Assembly: GCA_965247035.1 (NCBI GenBank)
Contig: CBDFGJ010000003.1
Coordinates: 682,001-746,000, forward strand
Origin: Azophilus sp965247035
GTDB taxonomy: Bacteria > Pseudomonadota > Gammaproteobacteria > Pseudomonadales > Azotimanducaceae
Length of the DNA: 64,000 nt
Direction of reading: 5' to 3'
Position 1 is the stretch's first letter. Each line of letters opens with the position of its first letter. This document shows, in pieces, positions 54,986-63,799 of this stretch. The position numbers and the translations under genes were made by a program. The notes beneath the pieces were generated by a model. That model saw only the letters and a list, made by a program, of their open reading frames with translations, did no database searches and was not told where the DNA came from.

Positions 54986-55708
54986 ATGGATAAAACAGCC
55001 TTGATCACCGGCGGCAGTGCCGGTATTGGCGCAGAAATCTGCCGCTGCTTGGTGTCAGCTGGCTATCAGGTGGTGAACCTGTCGCGGCGCAAGGCGTCCA
55101 TTCCGGGTGTGGAGTCTGTGGCGGTGGATCTGACCGACAACGCGGCCACCGTTGCAGCGGCGCGGCAGGTCGCCAAGCGCCATCCGGCCACGACCTTGAT
55201 TCACAACGCAGGCGCCATCCGTGAAAAGCCCGTGGAGGAAGTGACGCCGGAAGATTTGCAGGCGCTCGCCAACCTGCACTTGGGTGCGGCCATCGCTTTG
55301 CTGCAGGCCAACCTACCGGTGATGAAGGACGGTGGCTATGGCCGTGTTGTGCTCATGTCCACCCGTGCGGTGGTGGGGCTGGCGAAGCGGACGGTTTATG
55401 CGGCCACCAAGGCGGGTGTGATTGGGATGGCCCGCACTTGGGCGCTGGAGCTAGCGCGCCATGGGATCACCGTCAACGCGGTCGCGCCCGGACCCATCGC
55501 TGAAACGGAGATGTTCCATGACGTGATCCCAAAAGGCTCCCCGGCCTTGGCCAAGGTGGCTCAATCCATTCCCGTTGGGCGTCTAGGACGCCCCGAGGAT
55601 GTAGCCCGTGCCGTCATGTTCTTTCTGGGCCCGGAGGCCGGCTTCGTCACCGGCCAAACGCTCTTTGTATGCGGTGGCACCTCCGCTGGCAGCCTGTCCT
55701 TTAACTAG
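54986..55708 (+). CDS. Short-chain dehydrogenase/reductase (FabG-like)
   Basis: The 240-residue canonical SDR has the cofactor motif TGGSAGIGAE near the start, NAG (HNAGAIREKP), the catalytic Ser and the YAATK pair, and the C-terminal FVTGQTLFVCGGTSAG. It probably oxidises or reduces a hydroxyacyl or diol intermediate. GGAGGTGA lies 7 bases before the ATG at 54986. NAD or NADP preference is not certain. Confidence 0.92.
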   Translation: MDKTALITGGSAGIGAEICRCLVSAGYQVVNLSRRKASIPGVESVAVDLTDNAATVAAARQVAKRHPATTLIHNAGAIREKPVEEVTPEDLQALANLHLGAAIALLQANLPVMKDGGYGRVVLMSTRAVVGLAKRTVYAATKAGVIGMARTWALELARHGITVNAVAPGPIAETEMFHDVIPKGSPALAKVAQSIPVGRLGRPEDVARAVMFFLGPEAGFVTGQTLFVCGGTSAGSLSFN

Positions 55709-56098
55709 GGCATCTCCGATCAATCCCGGTTATTGATAGACAATAGCGTTCACTTTTAGGCAGGTAGGAAGATCCATGCGCCAACAGTCACTGACGGGTT
55801 TAAGAAACACTTCAAGCGGGCTCGCAAGGAACGGTTCTCAGCCGATGCGAACAGCCCCATGCCTTGGTCAGGCTTGGTTGGGGCTGTTGAGCCCCCCCCC
55901 CGAAGGCCTCGGTAGACGTCCTATCGACCGAGGCAGGAGTTATTTGTGGTTCCAGCGCCACACGTCCTGGGCATCGGCCTTGGCGATGAACCCGCGCCGG
56001 AGAGAGGCATCCATCTGTCATATAGGCGGCTGACGGAAGGGCGCAATCGGGGCAATGGGCTGTTCCACCTAGTCAACCAGAAACGGAAAGGAGCAAAC
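55709..56098 (+). promoter_or_regulatory. Structured leader upstream of the cyclase gene
   Basis: 390 bases without a recognised gene but with strong structure. A perfect 10-base stem AACAGCCCCA/TGGGGCTGTT (55850-55859 with 55879-55888) is followed by nine C residues and then a CCTCGGT...ACCGAGG stem (about 55909-55937). A weak open frame crosses it. This could be a terminator/attenuator or the fossil of a lost gene. Confidence 0.45.
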
Positions 56099-56155
56099 AT
56101 GAGAACTGAGGATCGGATGCGGCATGCTTTCATGCAGCAGGGCGGTGCCCCATGA
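56099..56155 (+). CDS. 18-codon small ORF coupled to the cyclase
   Basis: The ATG at 56099 has a strong GGAAAGGAG site 5 bases upstream. The tiny frame (MRTEDRMRHAFMQQGGAP) ends in TGA at 56153-56155, overlapping the cyclase ATG at 56152. The cyclase start itself has no ribosome-binding site of its own, so this peptide is probably what loads ribosomes for it. It could be a leader peptide or the shrunken end of a deleted gene. Confidence 0.5.
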   Translation: MRTEDRMRHAFMQQGGAP

Positions 56156-56934
56156 GTGCTGACACCTTGGCTAGATTGGTTCAGGGCATCAGCGGCGGCG
56201 GCATTCGTGTGGTTGACCTCAGCCAGACTTTGGCGCCGGACTTTCCGCCCATCGTGCTGCCGCCGGAATTTGGTCAATGTTGGCCATTTCGAATTGAGGA
56301 AATTTCCCACTACGATGACCGCGGGCCAGGTTGGTATTGGAACAACGTCTCCTTCGGCGAGCATACGGGCACGCACTTTGACGCGCCGGTGCATTGGATT
56401 TCCGGTCGCCATTTGCCGAGCAACGCCACCGACAGCATTCCAGTTCAGGACATGATCGCCCCGGCCTGCGTCATCGACTGCTCCACGCAATCACGGGAGG
56501 ACCCGGATTTCCTACTGACGGTCCGTTTTGTGCGGGATTGGGAGTCCGCGCATGGCCGCATCCCGGCCCGCAGCTGGGTGTTGATGCGCACGGACTGGTC
56601 CAAGCGGAGCGACCCCATTGACTTCCAAAATTTCGACGAGACCGGCCAGCACACACCGGGGCCTGATGTGGAGGTCGTCAAGTTCCTAGTGGATGAGCGG
56701 AATGTAATCGGCTTCGGCTCGGAATCCATCGGCACCGACGCCGGCCAAGGGTTCCACTTGAACCCGCCCTACCCCTGCCACTACTACATGCACGGGGCCG
56801 GACGGTATGGGCTGCAATGCCTCACCAATCTAGACCTGCTGCCCGCCACCGGCGCGGTGATCCTCGGTGCGCCGTTGAAGATCAAGCGCGGATCAGGCAG
56901 CCCGTTGCGAGTGCTGGCGTTGGTTCCAGTTTAG
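56152..56934 (+). CDS. Cyclase-family hydrolase (kynurenine formamidase-like)
   Basis: The 260-residue metal-dependent cyclase/amidohydrolase has the conserved GEHTGTHFDAPVHW metal motif, ILRTDW-like VLMRTDWSK, and FGSESIGTD. Kynurenine formamidase (KynB), isatin hydrolase and cyclases of polyketide pathways share this fold. In this island a formamidase or ring-amide hydrolase would suit catabolism of tryptophan-derived aromatics, but the substrate cannot be read. It is translated by coupling to the small ORF before it. Confidence 0.85.
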   Translation: MSADTLARLVQGISGGGIRVVDLSQTLAPDFPPIVLPPEFGQCWPFRIEEISHYDDRGPGWYWNNVSFGEHTGTHFDAPVHWISGRHLPSNATDSIPVQDMIAPACVIDCSTQSREDPDFLLTVRFVRDWESAHGRIPARSWVLMRTDWSKRSDPIDFQNFDETGQHTPGPDVEVVKFLVDERNVIGFGSESIGTDAGQGFHLNPPYPCHYYMHGAGRYGLQCLTNLDLLPATGAVILGAPLKIKRGSGSPLRVLALVPV

Positions 56935-57068
56935 GATTGTCGCGCAAGCTACAAAACGAATCAGGGGCGGACCAATGCGAGCGGCAGGCAAGCCCCAAAA
57001 CCCTCTCGGAATCAAGTCCCGATCAGCCCACTCCGTTTAAGGTAGTTCCATGAAAGGCTCCTCTCCTT

Positions 57069-57275
57069 TAAGACTGTGGTGAAATCCCCACTGACCTTCA
57101 AGGCGACGATCTTGAACCTACTGAAAGCGGCCAATCGGATTGAATTGATGGCCGCTTAAGGGCAGGTTTCGGGGCCACGACCGATCGGAAACCCGCTCAA
57201 AACACAAACTCCTCGCCAAAACCTTGGAAAACAGGCCAGAATAAGCAGATTCAACCCAATTCGCAGCGGTCCCTC
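57069..57275 (+). mobile_element. 3' end of a decayed transposase gene plus terminal sequence (copy 2)
   Basis: The frame from 57091 ends LTFKATILNLLKAANRIELM and then AA-stop at 57157-57159, nearly identical to copy 1 at 13461-13695. It continues to the end AAGCAGATTCAACCCAATTC and then GCAGCGGTCCC. It abuts the 3' break of the flavin monooxygenase pseudogene, so its insertion or a deletion from it probably destroyed that gene. Confidence 0.7.
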
Positions 57276-57276
57276 G

Positions 57277-58560
57277 TTAGGAGTTTGCGGAACTGTGGAA
57301 CCCTGGGGCTTGGGCGATCGCCACCGTATCCTGTTCGCTGATGCCGCCCTCTTTCCAGTCACAGGCGGAGATGCGCACGGACATGGGTTTATGGACGGGC
57401 CAGATTGTGCGCATGGCGGCGAAAACCTCCAACGGATAGCGCATTCGGTTTGCTATGGCACCGCCGTATTCGTCATCGCGCAAATTGGTCAAGGGCGATA
57501 AGAATGAAGCCAGCAGGTAGCCGTGGGCGCAGTGCAGTTCAAGCATGTCAAAGCCGGCGCGTTCGGTGGCGGCTGTGAATTGGTTGCGAATTGCGGTCAT
57601 CTGGCTGCGCGTGAGCGCTGACGGGCGTTGCGAAATGCCTGGAAGATAAGAATTATCGGAAGCGGACACCAAGGGCCAGTTGCCGGTCGGCATGGGCTGG
57701 TCCATCTCCTCCCAGCCAAGCTGGGTGGACCCCTTGCGCCCGGAATGGCCCAATTGCAGGCATATTTTGGTGCATCCGTGGCGATGCACGAATTCAACGA
57801 TGCGACCAAAAGCCTGCTCCTGTTCATCGTTCCAAAGGCCCGTGCAGCCGATGGTGATGCGGGCCTCGGGCGATGGGCAAGTCATCTCCACGAGCAGGAG
57901 AGCGGCGCCGCCGAGCGCGCGGCTGCCGTAGTGAACGAAGTGCCAATCTGTCGGTACGCCGTCCCGAGCGGAGTACTGAGCCATCGGCGAGATCACCACC
58001 CGGTTGTCCAGCTCCATGCCGCGCAGTTTGATGGGCGTAAACATGGGTGTCGGCCTGCTCTTGCGACAGTCGTACCCCGTCTGCTCAAAGTGGGTTTGAT
58101 AAAACTCGGTGTCCACTCGCTCAATGAACGAAGGGTCCCTCAGCGCTAGGTTGTCGTAGGTCATGCTCTTGGCGCGGGCCATAACGGTCATGGCGAACTG
58201 CATGGGCTTCATGTCCCAGGAGCGTTCAACATGTTCAAACCACGCCCGCGATACGTTGGCGTTGTGTTGGGTGATCTCCACCGGCGTTCGGCGGGTTTGG
58301 TCGTAGGCGCGCAGGGCCTCAGCCAAGTTCGATTCCCCATGCTCAACAACTGCCTCCGCTAGAGAGATGGCGCACTCCATGGCCAGTTTGGTGCCGGAGC
58401 CTACCGAGTAGTGGGCGGAGGCTTTGGTGTCGCCTAGCAGGACGATGTTGTCGAAATGCCAATTCTTGCAGTTGATGCGTGGAAAGTTGCGCCAGGATGA
58501 GTGGTTGATCAGAAGCCGGTAGCCTTGAAGCTCGGCCTGAAAAAGCTGTTCCATAGGCTG
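57277..58560 (-). pseudogene. Truncated bifunctional flavin monooxygenase/old-yellow-enzyme (aminobenzoyl- or salicylyl-CoA type)
   Basis: The two-domain flavoenzyme is broken at both ends. The start (58560 downward) lacks the FAD GxGxxG half but keeps WRNFPRI, DNIVLLGDTKASAHYSVGSG and the AMECAISLAEAV helix. Next comes an OYE-type FMN domain (MFTPIKLRGMELDNRVVISP, MAQYSA, ELHCAHGYLLASFLSPLTN). About the last 120 residues are replaced by a short tail at transposon copy 2. Its layout equals 2-aminobenzoyl-CoA monooxygenase/reductase or salicylyl-CoA 5-hydroxylase. It cannot be active as it stands. Confidence 0.75.
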
Positions 58561-58737
58561 GCTTCTTATGCTGCCCGACAGCGCCAGCCTCAATGGGTGG
58601 GACTTGGTCGTTGTCGGGGGAGAGGTCATGTGACCCGAGGTCGGGCTAAGCTCAAGGTTGTTGATGGCGTTGCGGCCAAGTCCCGGGCGGTGGAGCAGAA
58701 CCACCTTGCGGATGGTCCAGACAAGGAAACCGGGTTG

Positions 58738-59184
58738 ATGGAAAGCGACCATCAGGCCCTGCGCCTGTGGTTGCGCCTGCTTGCCTGCACCAATGTCATT
58801 GAAAGCAAGGTGCGTGAGCGCATTAAACGGGAATTCGCCTTAACGCTGCCGCGCTTTGATCTAATGGCGCAATTGCAGCGCTCGGCGGAGGGTCTGTCCA
58901 TGGGCGAGTTATCCCAGCGAATGATGGTTACCGGCGGCAATGTCACTGGCATTGTCGGCACCTTGGAGGCGGAGGGTGCTATCGTCCGAGAGCCGGATGC
59001 GCAGGACCGGCGCGTTTTTCGGGTGCGGCTGACCAAAGCTGGCAGAACGAGCTTCGAACGCATGGCGAAAGCCCATGAAACCTGGATTGTCGAACTCTTT
59101 ACCGGGCTTTGCGAGCGCGAGCAGGTGCGCCTTGGAGACCTGCTTGGAAAGTTGAAGCTTAGTGCGGCGGCAACGGCAGACTAG
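58738..59184 (+). CDS. MarR-family transcriptional regulator
   Basis: The 148-residue winged-helix protein has LTLPRFDLMAQLQRSAEGLS, then MGELSQRMMVTGGNVTGIVG (recognition helix) and EPDAQDRRVFRVRLTKAG (wing with the DRR motif). MarR proteins here usually sense the aromatic acid or its CoA ester and control the neighbouring catabolic genes. The ATG at 58738 has AAGGA 10 bases upstream. It is followed closely by the hydratase gene. Confidence 0.9.
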   Translation: MESDHQALRLWLRLLACTNVIESKVRERIKREFALTLPRFDLMAQLQRSAEGLSMGELSQRMMVTGGNVTGIVGTLEAEGAIVREPDAQDRRVFRVRLTKAGRTSFERMAKAHETWIVELFTGLCEREQVRLGDLLGKLKLSAAATAD

Positions 59185-59195
59185 AGAGGGGTGCC

Positions 59196-60020
59196 ATGTC
59201 TGACAGCAGGCGCAAGTGGGCGGACTATCAATCGGAACACTTTCAATGGCGTGTTGATGATCGGGTTGGAACAATCACCCTGAACCGCCCCGAGCGCAAA
59301 AACCCGCTCACCTTCGAGTCTTACGCCGAAATGAGGGACCTGTTCCACGGCTTGCGCTATGCGGAGGACGTTCGCGCCCTCATCGTCACCGGCGCTGGAG
59401 GCAATTTCTGCTCCGGCGGCGATGTGCATGAAATCATCGGCCCTCTGATGAAAATGTCCATGCGCAAATTGCTGGACTTCACTCGCATGACGGGAGATCT
59501 GGTCAAGGCCATGCGCACCCGCCCGCAACCCACCATCGCTGCCGTTGACGGCGTGTGCGCCGGTGCTGGCGCTATCCTAGCGCTGGCCTCCGATTTCCGC
59601 TACGCCACGCCCGAGGCCAAGGCGGCGTTTCTGTTCTGCCGGGTGGGCTTGGCGGGCTGCGACATGGGCGCTTGCAGCTTTCTGCCGCGATTGATTGGCC
59701 AAGGCAGGGCGGCGGAATTGCTGTACACCGGGCGCAGCTTTTCCGCCGCTGAAGGAGAGCGTTGGGGTTACTTTAATGCCTTATTACCGCGGGAGGATCT
59801 TCTGCCCCAGGTTCGCGTCCTGGCCGGCGAGATTGCCGCCGGGCCGACTTTCGCCCACGCCATGACCAAGAACATGCTGAATCAGGAATGGGGCATGAGC
59901 TTGGAGCAGGCAGTGGAGTCGGAAGCGCAAGCCCAGGCGATTTGCATGCAGACCGAGGATTTCCGCCACACCTACCGCGCCTTTGTGAACCGTGACAAGC
60001 CGGTGTTTGAAGGTAATTGA
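59196..60020 (+). CDS. Enoyl-CoA hydratase/isomerase family protein
   Basis: The 274-residue crotonase-fold enzyme has ITLNRPERKNPLT, the oxyanion-hole residues in GGNFCSGGDVHE and VDGVCAGAGAILALASDFRY, and the C-terminal helix region. In 2-aminobenzoyl-CoA or salicylyl-CoA clusters such a hydratase opens or hydrates the dearomatised ring. It follows the MarR gene by 11 bases. A GAGAGGGG ribosome-binding site precedes the ATG. Confidence 0.92.
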   Translation: MSDSRRKWADYQSEHFQWRVDDRVGTITLNRPERKNPLTFESYAEMRDLFHGLRYAEDVRALIVTGAGGNFCSGGDVHEIIGPLMKMSMRKLLDFTRMTGDLVKAMRTRPQPTIAAVDGVCAGAGAILALASDFRYATPEAKAAFLFCRVGLAGCDMGACSFLPRLIGQGRAAELLYTGRSFSAAEGERWGYFNALLPREDLLPQVRVLAGEIAAGPTFAHAMTKNMLNQEWGMSLEQAVESEAQAQAICMQTEDFRHTYRAFVNRDKPVFEGN

Positions 60021-60043
60021 TTTGTTTGGGTGGAGCAGTGCCT

Positions 60044-60442
60044 ATGAGCTTGGAAATTCTAGATCCACCGCAACTTGGCCGGCCCAGTGGATATGCGCAT
60101 GGCGTGGTGGCCAGCGGCCGGTTGCTGGTGACCGCCGGCCAAGTCGGTTGGGATGAACGCGGCGAATTTAGCCGCGGTCTCGCTGCCCAAGTGGAACAGG
60201 CGTTGTGGAACATCATTGCTGTTCTCGCTGAGGGAGGGGCGCTGCCGCAGCACTTGGTGCGGCTGACATGGTACGTCACCAGCCGCGACGCCTACTTAGC
60301 GCAGCGCAAGGAAATCGGTGCCGCCTACCGGCGGGTCATTGGCCGCCACTTTCCCGCCATGGCCGTGGTTGATGTGTCGGCGTTGATGGAGCCGGAGGCG
60401 TTGGTGAAGATTGAAGCAACCGCCGTGGTGCCCGAGACCTAA
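60044..60442 (+). CDS. RidA-family enamine/imine deaminase
   Basis: The 132-residue YjgF/RidA-fold protein has RLLVTAGQVGWDERGEF, VEQALWNIIAVL and PEALVKIEATAVV at the C-terminus. RidA hydrolyses reactive enamines and imines to the keto form with release of ammonia. Next to an aminobenzoyl-type flavoenzyme it could remove the amino group of a ring intermediate. The ATG at 60044 was chosen over the earlier in-frame 60017 because similarity starts there. Confidence 0.85.
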   Translation: MSLEILDPPQLGRPSGYAHGVVASGRLLVTAGQVGWDERGEFSRGLAAQVEQALWNIIAVLAEGGALPQHLVRLTWYVTSRDAYLAQRKEIGAAYRRVIGRHFPAMAVVDVSALMEPEALVKIEATAVVPET

Positions 60443-60455
60443 CGAACGGCGTCTC

Positions 60456-60878
60456 TTAGCGCGGCAGGCTTTGCAGTGCTTGCCGGACCGCTTCGGGAAT
60501 TGGCATGGACTTCAGGTTCCCATCGGCTTGAATTTGGGCGTAGACACGAACCGCGTTTCCCTCGGTCACCTGTTTGTCCGTGTTCAGGTTGATCGCCGTA
60601 CAGTGCCAATGCAGCGTCCTCTCGCCCATTTCAACAAGGTCGATGGAGCAGAAAACCCGGTCCCCATAGGCGGCTGGTCCAAGGAAGCGGAAATGCACCT
60701 CGCCCATCACGAAGGCGGCCCGGCTTTCTTGGATCATCTTGCCGATGGGATGTCCAATTTGCCGAAATAGGTCATGCTCCAAGTCGTTGAACCAAGCCAG
60801 TTCGCGCGGGTAGTACACCAGTCCGAACGGATCGGACTCGCCCCAATTAACGTAAATCTCCTTGGAGAACATGGCCAC
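60456..60878 (-). CDS. Hotdog-fold acyl-CoA thioesterase (4-hydroxybenzoyl-CoA type)
   Basis: The 140-residue 4HBT-type thioesterase has the signature NWGESDPFGLVYYPRELAWF (catalytic Asp in the DPFG segment), then VHFRFLGPAAYGDRVFCSID. It would release stalled aryl-CoA esters and recycle CoA. It is read opposite to the rest of the island and converges on the RidA gene. Two ATGs (60878, 60872) are possible. Confidence 0.87.
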   Translation of the reverse strand: MAMFSKEIYVNWGESDPFGLVYYPRELAWFNDLEHDLFRQIGHPIGKMIQESRAAFVMGEVHFRFLGPAAYGDRVFCSIDLVEMGERTLHWHCTAINLNTDKQVTEGNAVRVYAQIQADGNLKSMPIPEAVRQALQSLPR

Positions 60879-61137
60879 GGCTACAGGTTCCGATCAGAAC
60901 ATAATAGTTTAGCAGCGTCTGTAAGTGGTGGCCCGGCTTCACGCCGCTTGTCAATCGAAAGCAGAAATGCCCCCTTATCGCCCAGCTTTGGAACCCTGCC
61001 CGACACGCTGGTTAGCGCCTGCAAGGTCAGCGCCGATCCAACATCAACTGGAGCTTTCCAAGGCGGCGGAACCTGATGCTGCTCATACCGCACCTTTGCT
61101 CTAAACTTAGCCGCACTTCCCAGCATCCCAGTTCGCC
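60879..61137. other. Gap between the island and lepA
   Basis: 259 bases without a recognised gene. An open minus-strand frame here (LTLQALTSVSGRVPKLGDKG) has no family match. It should contain the lepA promoter, since the island separates lepA from the sigma-E operon. Confidence 0.35.
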
Positions 61138-62931
61138 TTGCCCCGTATAGACCACATCCGCAATTTCTCGATCATCGCCCATATCGATCACGGCAAATCC
61201 ACGCTGTCCGACCGCCTGATCCAGCATTGCGGAGGCTTGAGCGAACGGGACATGGCGGCTCAAGTTCTGGACAGCATGGACTTGGAGCGGGAGCGCGGCA
61301 TCACCATCAAGGCCCAGTGCGTGACCCTCAGTCACCACGGCGACGATGGCTGCGACTACCAGCTCAACTTCATCGACACCCCGGGCCATGTGGATTTCAG
61401 TTATGAAGTGTCGCGCTCCTTGGCCGCTTGCGAAGGCGCTCTGCTGGTGGTAGATGCGGCTCAGGGAGTGGAGGCTCAATCCGTGGCCAATTGCTACACG
61501 GCCATGGACCAAGGGCTTGAAGTGTTGCCGGTGCTCAACAAGATAGACCTGCCGCAGGCGGACACCGAAGCCGTCGGGAAGGCGATTGAGGATATCATCG
61601 GGCTGCCGGCGGACAACGCCTTTTGCGTCAGCGCAAAAACCGGCGTTGGCGTGTCGGCGCTGGTGGATGGCCTGGTGAAACGGATTCCGCCGCCGCAAGG
61701 GGATGCGAACGCGCCCTTGCAGGCCCTCATCATCGATTCCTGGTTCGATAACTACCTAGGCATCGTTTCCTTGGTGCGGGTCGTGAATGGCCAGGCGGTC
61801 CCGGGCGGCCGCATTGCGGTAAAGTCCACCGGCCAAGTCCATATCATCGATCAAGTGGGTTGTTTCACCCCCAAAAGGTGCCCGACCGAACGCCTCACCG
61901 CTGGCGAAATCGGCTTCATCGTCGCCAGCATCAAGGACATTCGTGGCGCTCCGGTGGGTGACACCATCGTTCCGGCGCGGCATCAGGGGGTGCCTCAATT
62001 GCCCGGCTTCGCCGAGGTGAAGCCCCAAGTTTACGCCGGCATGTTCCCGGTCAACTCGCAGCAATTTGAGGACTTTCGCGATGCGTTGGCCAAGCTCACC
62101 CTGAACGACGCCTCGCTCTTCCACGAGCCGGAAAACTCGGATGCCTTAGGCATTGGATTTCGCTGCGGCTTCTTGGGGCTGCTGCATCTGGAGATTGTGC
62201 AGGAGCGTTTGGAGCGTGAGTACGGCTTGGAGCTGATCACGTCCGCCCCATCGGTGGTTTATGAGGTATTGCTCGCTAATGGCGCAGTGGTTAAGGTGGA
62301 CAACCCCTCCCGGCTGCCGTCCCACTTCGCTGAGATATGTGAACCCATCGCCGTCGCCACCATTCTCACGCCCCAGGAATTTGTCGGCGGCGTCATCAGC
62401 CTGTGCGTGGAGCGACGGGGCGTGCAAAAGAACATGCAGTTCTCCGCTGGGTATGTGTCTATGACCTGGGAGTTGCCGATGAACGAGGTTGTCATGGACT
62501 TTTTTGATAAGCTCAAATCCGTCAGCCGAGGCTTTGCGTCCTTGGACTATGGGTTCGACCGGTTCCAGTCGGCGAATTTGGTCAGGTTGGACATATTGAT
62601 CAATGGCGAACGGGTCGATGCCTTGGCCACCATCGTGCATCGTGACCATGCGCAGAAGTTGGGTCGCCAATTAGTGAAGAAGATGAAGGAACTGATTCCG
62701 AGGCAGCTTTTTGACGTGGCCATTCAAGCCGCCATCGGCAGCCAGGTCATTGCCCGCCAGACAGTGAAAGCGCTGCGCAAGAACGTGACGGCCAAGTGCT
62801 ACGGCGGTGATGTCACGCGCAAGAAAAAGCTGCTGGAGAAGCAAAAAGCCGGCAAGAAGCGGATGAAGCAATTAGGCCGGGTGGAGATCCCGCAGGATGT
62901 CTTTTTAGCCACTTTGAAGGTGGAGCGGTAA
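61138..62931 (+). CDS. lepA: Elongation factor 4 (LepA)
   Basis: The 597-residue translational GTPase back-translocates or rescues stalled ribosomes. Motifs: AHIDHGKSTLSDRL (P-loop, from residue 14), FIDTPGHVDF (G3), NKIDLPQAD (G4) and the LepA-specific C-terminal domain (AKCYGGDVTRKKKLLEKQK). The start is TTG at 61138 with no strong ribosome-binding site. lepB follows after 19 bases. Confidence 0.97.
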   Translation: MPRIDHIRNFSIIAHIDHGKSTLSDRLIQHCGGLSERDMAAQVLDSMDLERERGITIKAQCVTLSHHGDDGCDYQLNFIDTPGHVDFSYEVSRSLAACEGALLVVDAAQGVEAQSVANCYTAMDQGLEVLPVLNKIDLPQADTEAVGKAIEDIIGLPADNAFCVSAKTGVGVSALVDGLVKRIPPPQGDANAPLQALIIDSWFDNYLGIVSLVRVVNGQAVPGGRIAVKSTGQVHIIDQVGCFTPKRCPTERLTAGEIGFIVASIKDIRGAPVGDTIVPARHQGVPQLPGFAEVKPQVYAGMFPVNSQQFEDFRDALAKLTLNDASLFHEPENSDALGIGFRCGFLGLLHLEIVQERLEREYGLELITSAPSVVYEVLLANGAVVKVDNPSRLPSHFAEICEPIAVATILTPQEFVGGVISLCVERRGVQKNMQFSAGYVSMTWELPMNEVVMDFFDKLKSVSRGFASLDYGFDRFQSANLVRLDILINGERVDALATIVHRDHAQKLGRQLVKKMKELIPRQLFDVAIQAAIGSQVIARQTVKALRKNVTAKCYGGDVTRKKKLLEKQKAGKKRMKQLGRVEIPQDVFLATLKVER

Positions 62932-62950
62932 CCCACTGCGGGGCGACGGA

Positions 62951-63745
62951 ATGGATGTGGATTTCCCCTTGGTTCTGACATGGGCGGTGCTCATCACCGG
63001 TGCCATTTGGTTGATCGACACCTTGGCCTTCAAACCGCACCGGCTCGAAGGGTATGCGGCGCAGGAAGCCGGCGGCAAGCGCAAAGAGCCGATCGTCGTG
63101 GAGTACTCTCGCTCCTTCTTTCCTGTGCTGCTGTTGGTGCTGGTGCTGCGCAGTTTTATCGCTGAGCCTTATCAGATTCCGTCGGAATCCATGTTGCCCG
63201 CTTTGGAGGTGGGCGATTTCATTCTGGTCAACAAGTACGCTTACGGCTTGCGCCTGCCGGTTCTAGGCACTAAGGTGTTCCATATCGGCGCCCCGGCCCG
63301 GGGCGATGTGATGGTGTTCATTCCTCCCCATGACTCGCGCTATTTCATCAAGCGTGTCATCGGTCTGCCGGGGGACCGCATTCGTTATCAAGGCAAGGCG
63401 CTGTATATCAATGGCGAACGGGCGGAGTATGAATTCGTGCGCGAGTTTGAAGACCGTATCGGCAGCGCTGTCGTCCCGGTGCGCGAGTACTTGGAGACCT
63501 TGGAGACCTTGGGGCAAGCCACGCATCCCACCTACCGCTACCCGGTGGAGGGCCGCAGCGGCGAATGGCTGGTGCCTCAAGGATCCTATTTCGTCATGGG
63601 CGACAATAGGGACCGCAGCGACGACAGCCGCCGTTGGAAGTTCGTTTCCGAAAGCAAGATCGTGGGCAAGGCGGTGGCCATCTGGGTGCATAAGGCTCCT
63701 GGCTTCAACTTGCCCACTTTTGAGCGCAACCGATGGTTGCGCTAG
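62951..63745 (+). CDS. lepB: Signal peptidase I
   Basis: The 264-residue inner-membrane protease has two N-terminal helices (LTWAVLITGAIWLIDTLAF and FFPVLLLVLVLRSFI). The catalytic serine is Ser80 (IPSESMLPAL) and the lysine is Lys134 (RYFIKRVIGLPGDRI). The family box GDNRDRSDDSRRW is present. It removes signal peptides from exported proteins. Co-transcribed with lepA; rnc follows. Confidence 0.96.
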   Translation: MDVDFPLVLTWAVLITGAIWLIDTLAFKPHRLEGYAAQEAGGKRKEPIVVEYSRSFFPVLLLVLVLRSFIAEPYQIPSESMLPALEVGDFILVNKYAYGLRLPVLGTKVFHIGAPARGDVMVFIPPHDSRYFIKRVIGLPGDRIRYQGKALYINGERAEYEFVREFEDRIGSAVVPVREYLETLETLGQATHPTYRYPVEGRSGEWLVPQGSYFVMGDNRDRSDDSRRWKFVSESKIVGKAVAIWVHKAPGFNLPTFERNRWLR

Positions 63746-63799
63746 TGCAGGCCCAAGACAGGCCGAGCCCGCCGATGCGCCCCAAGTTAGGCCGGGTGG

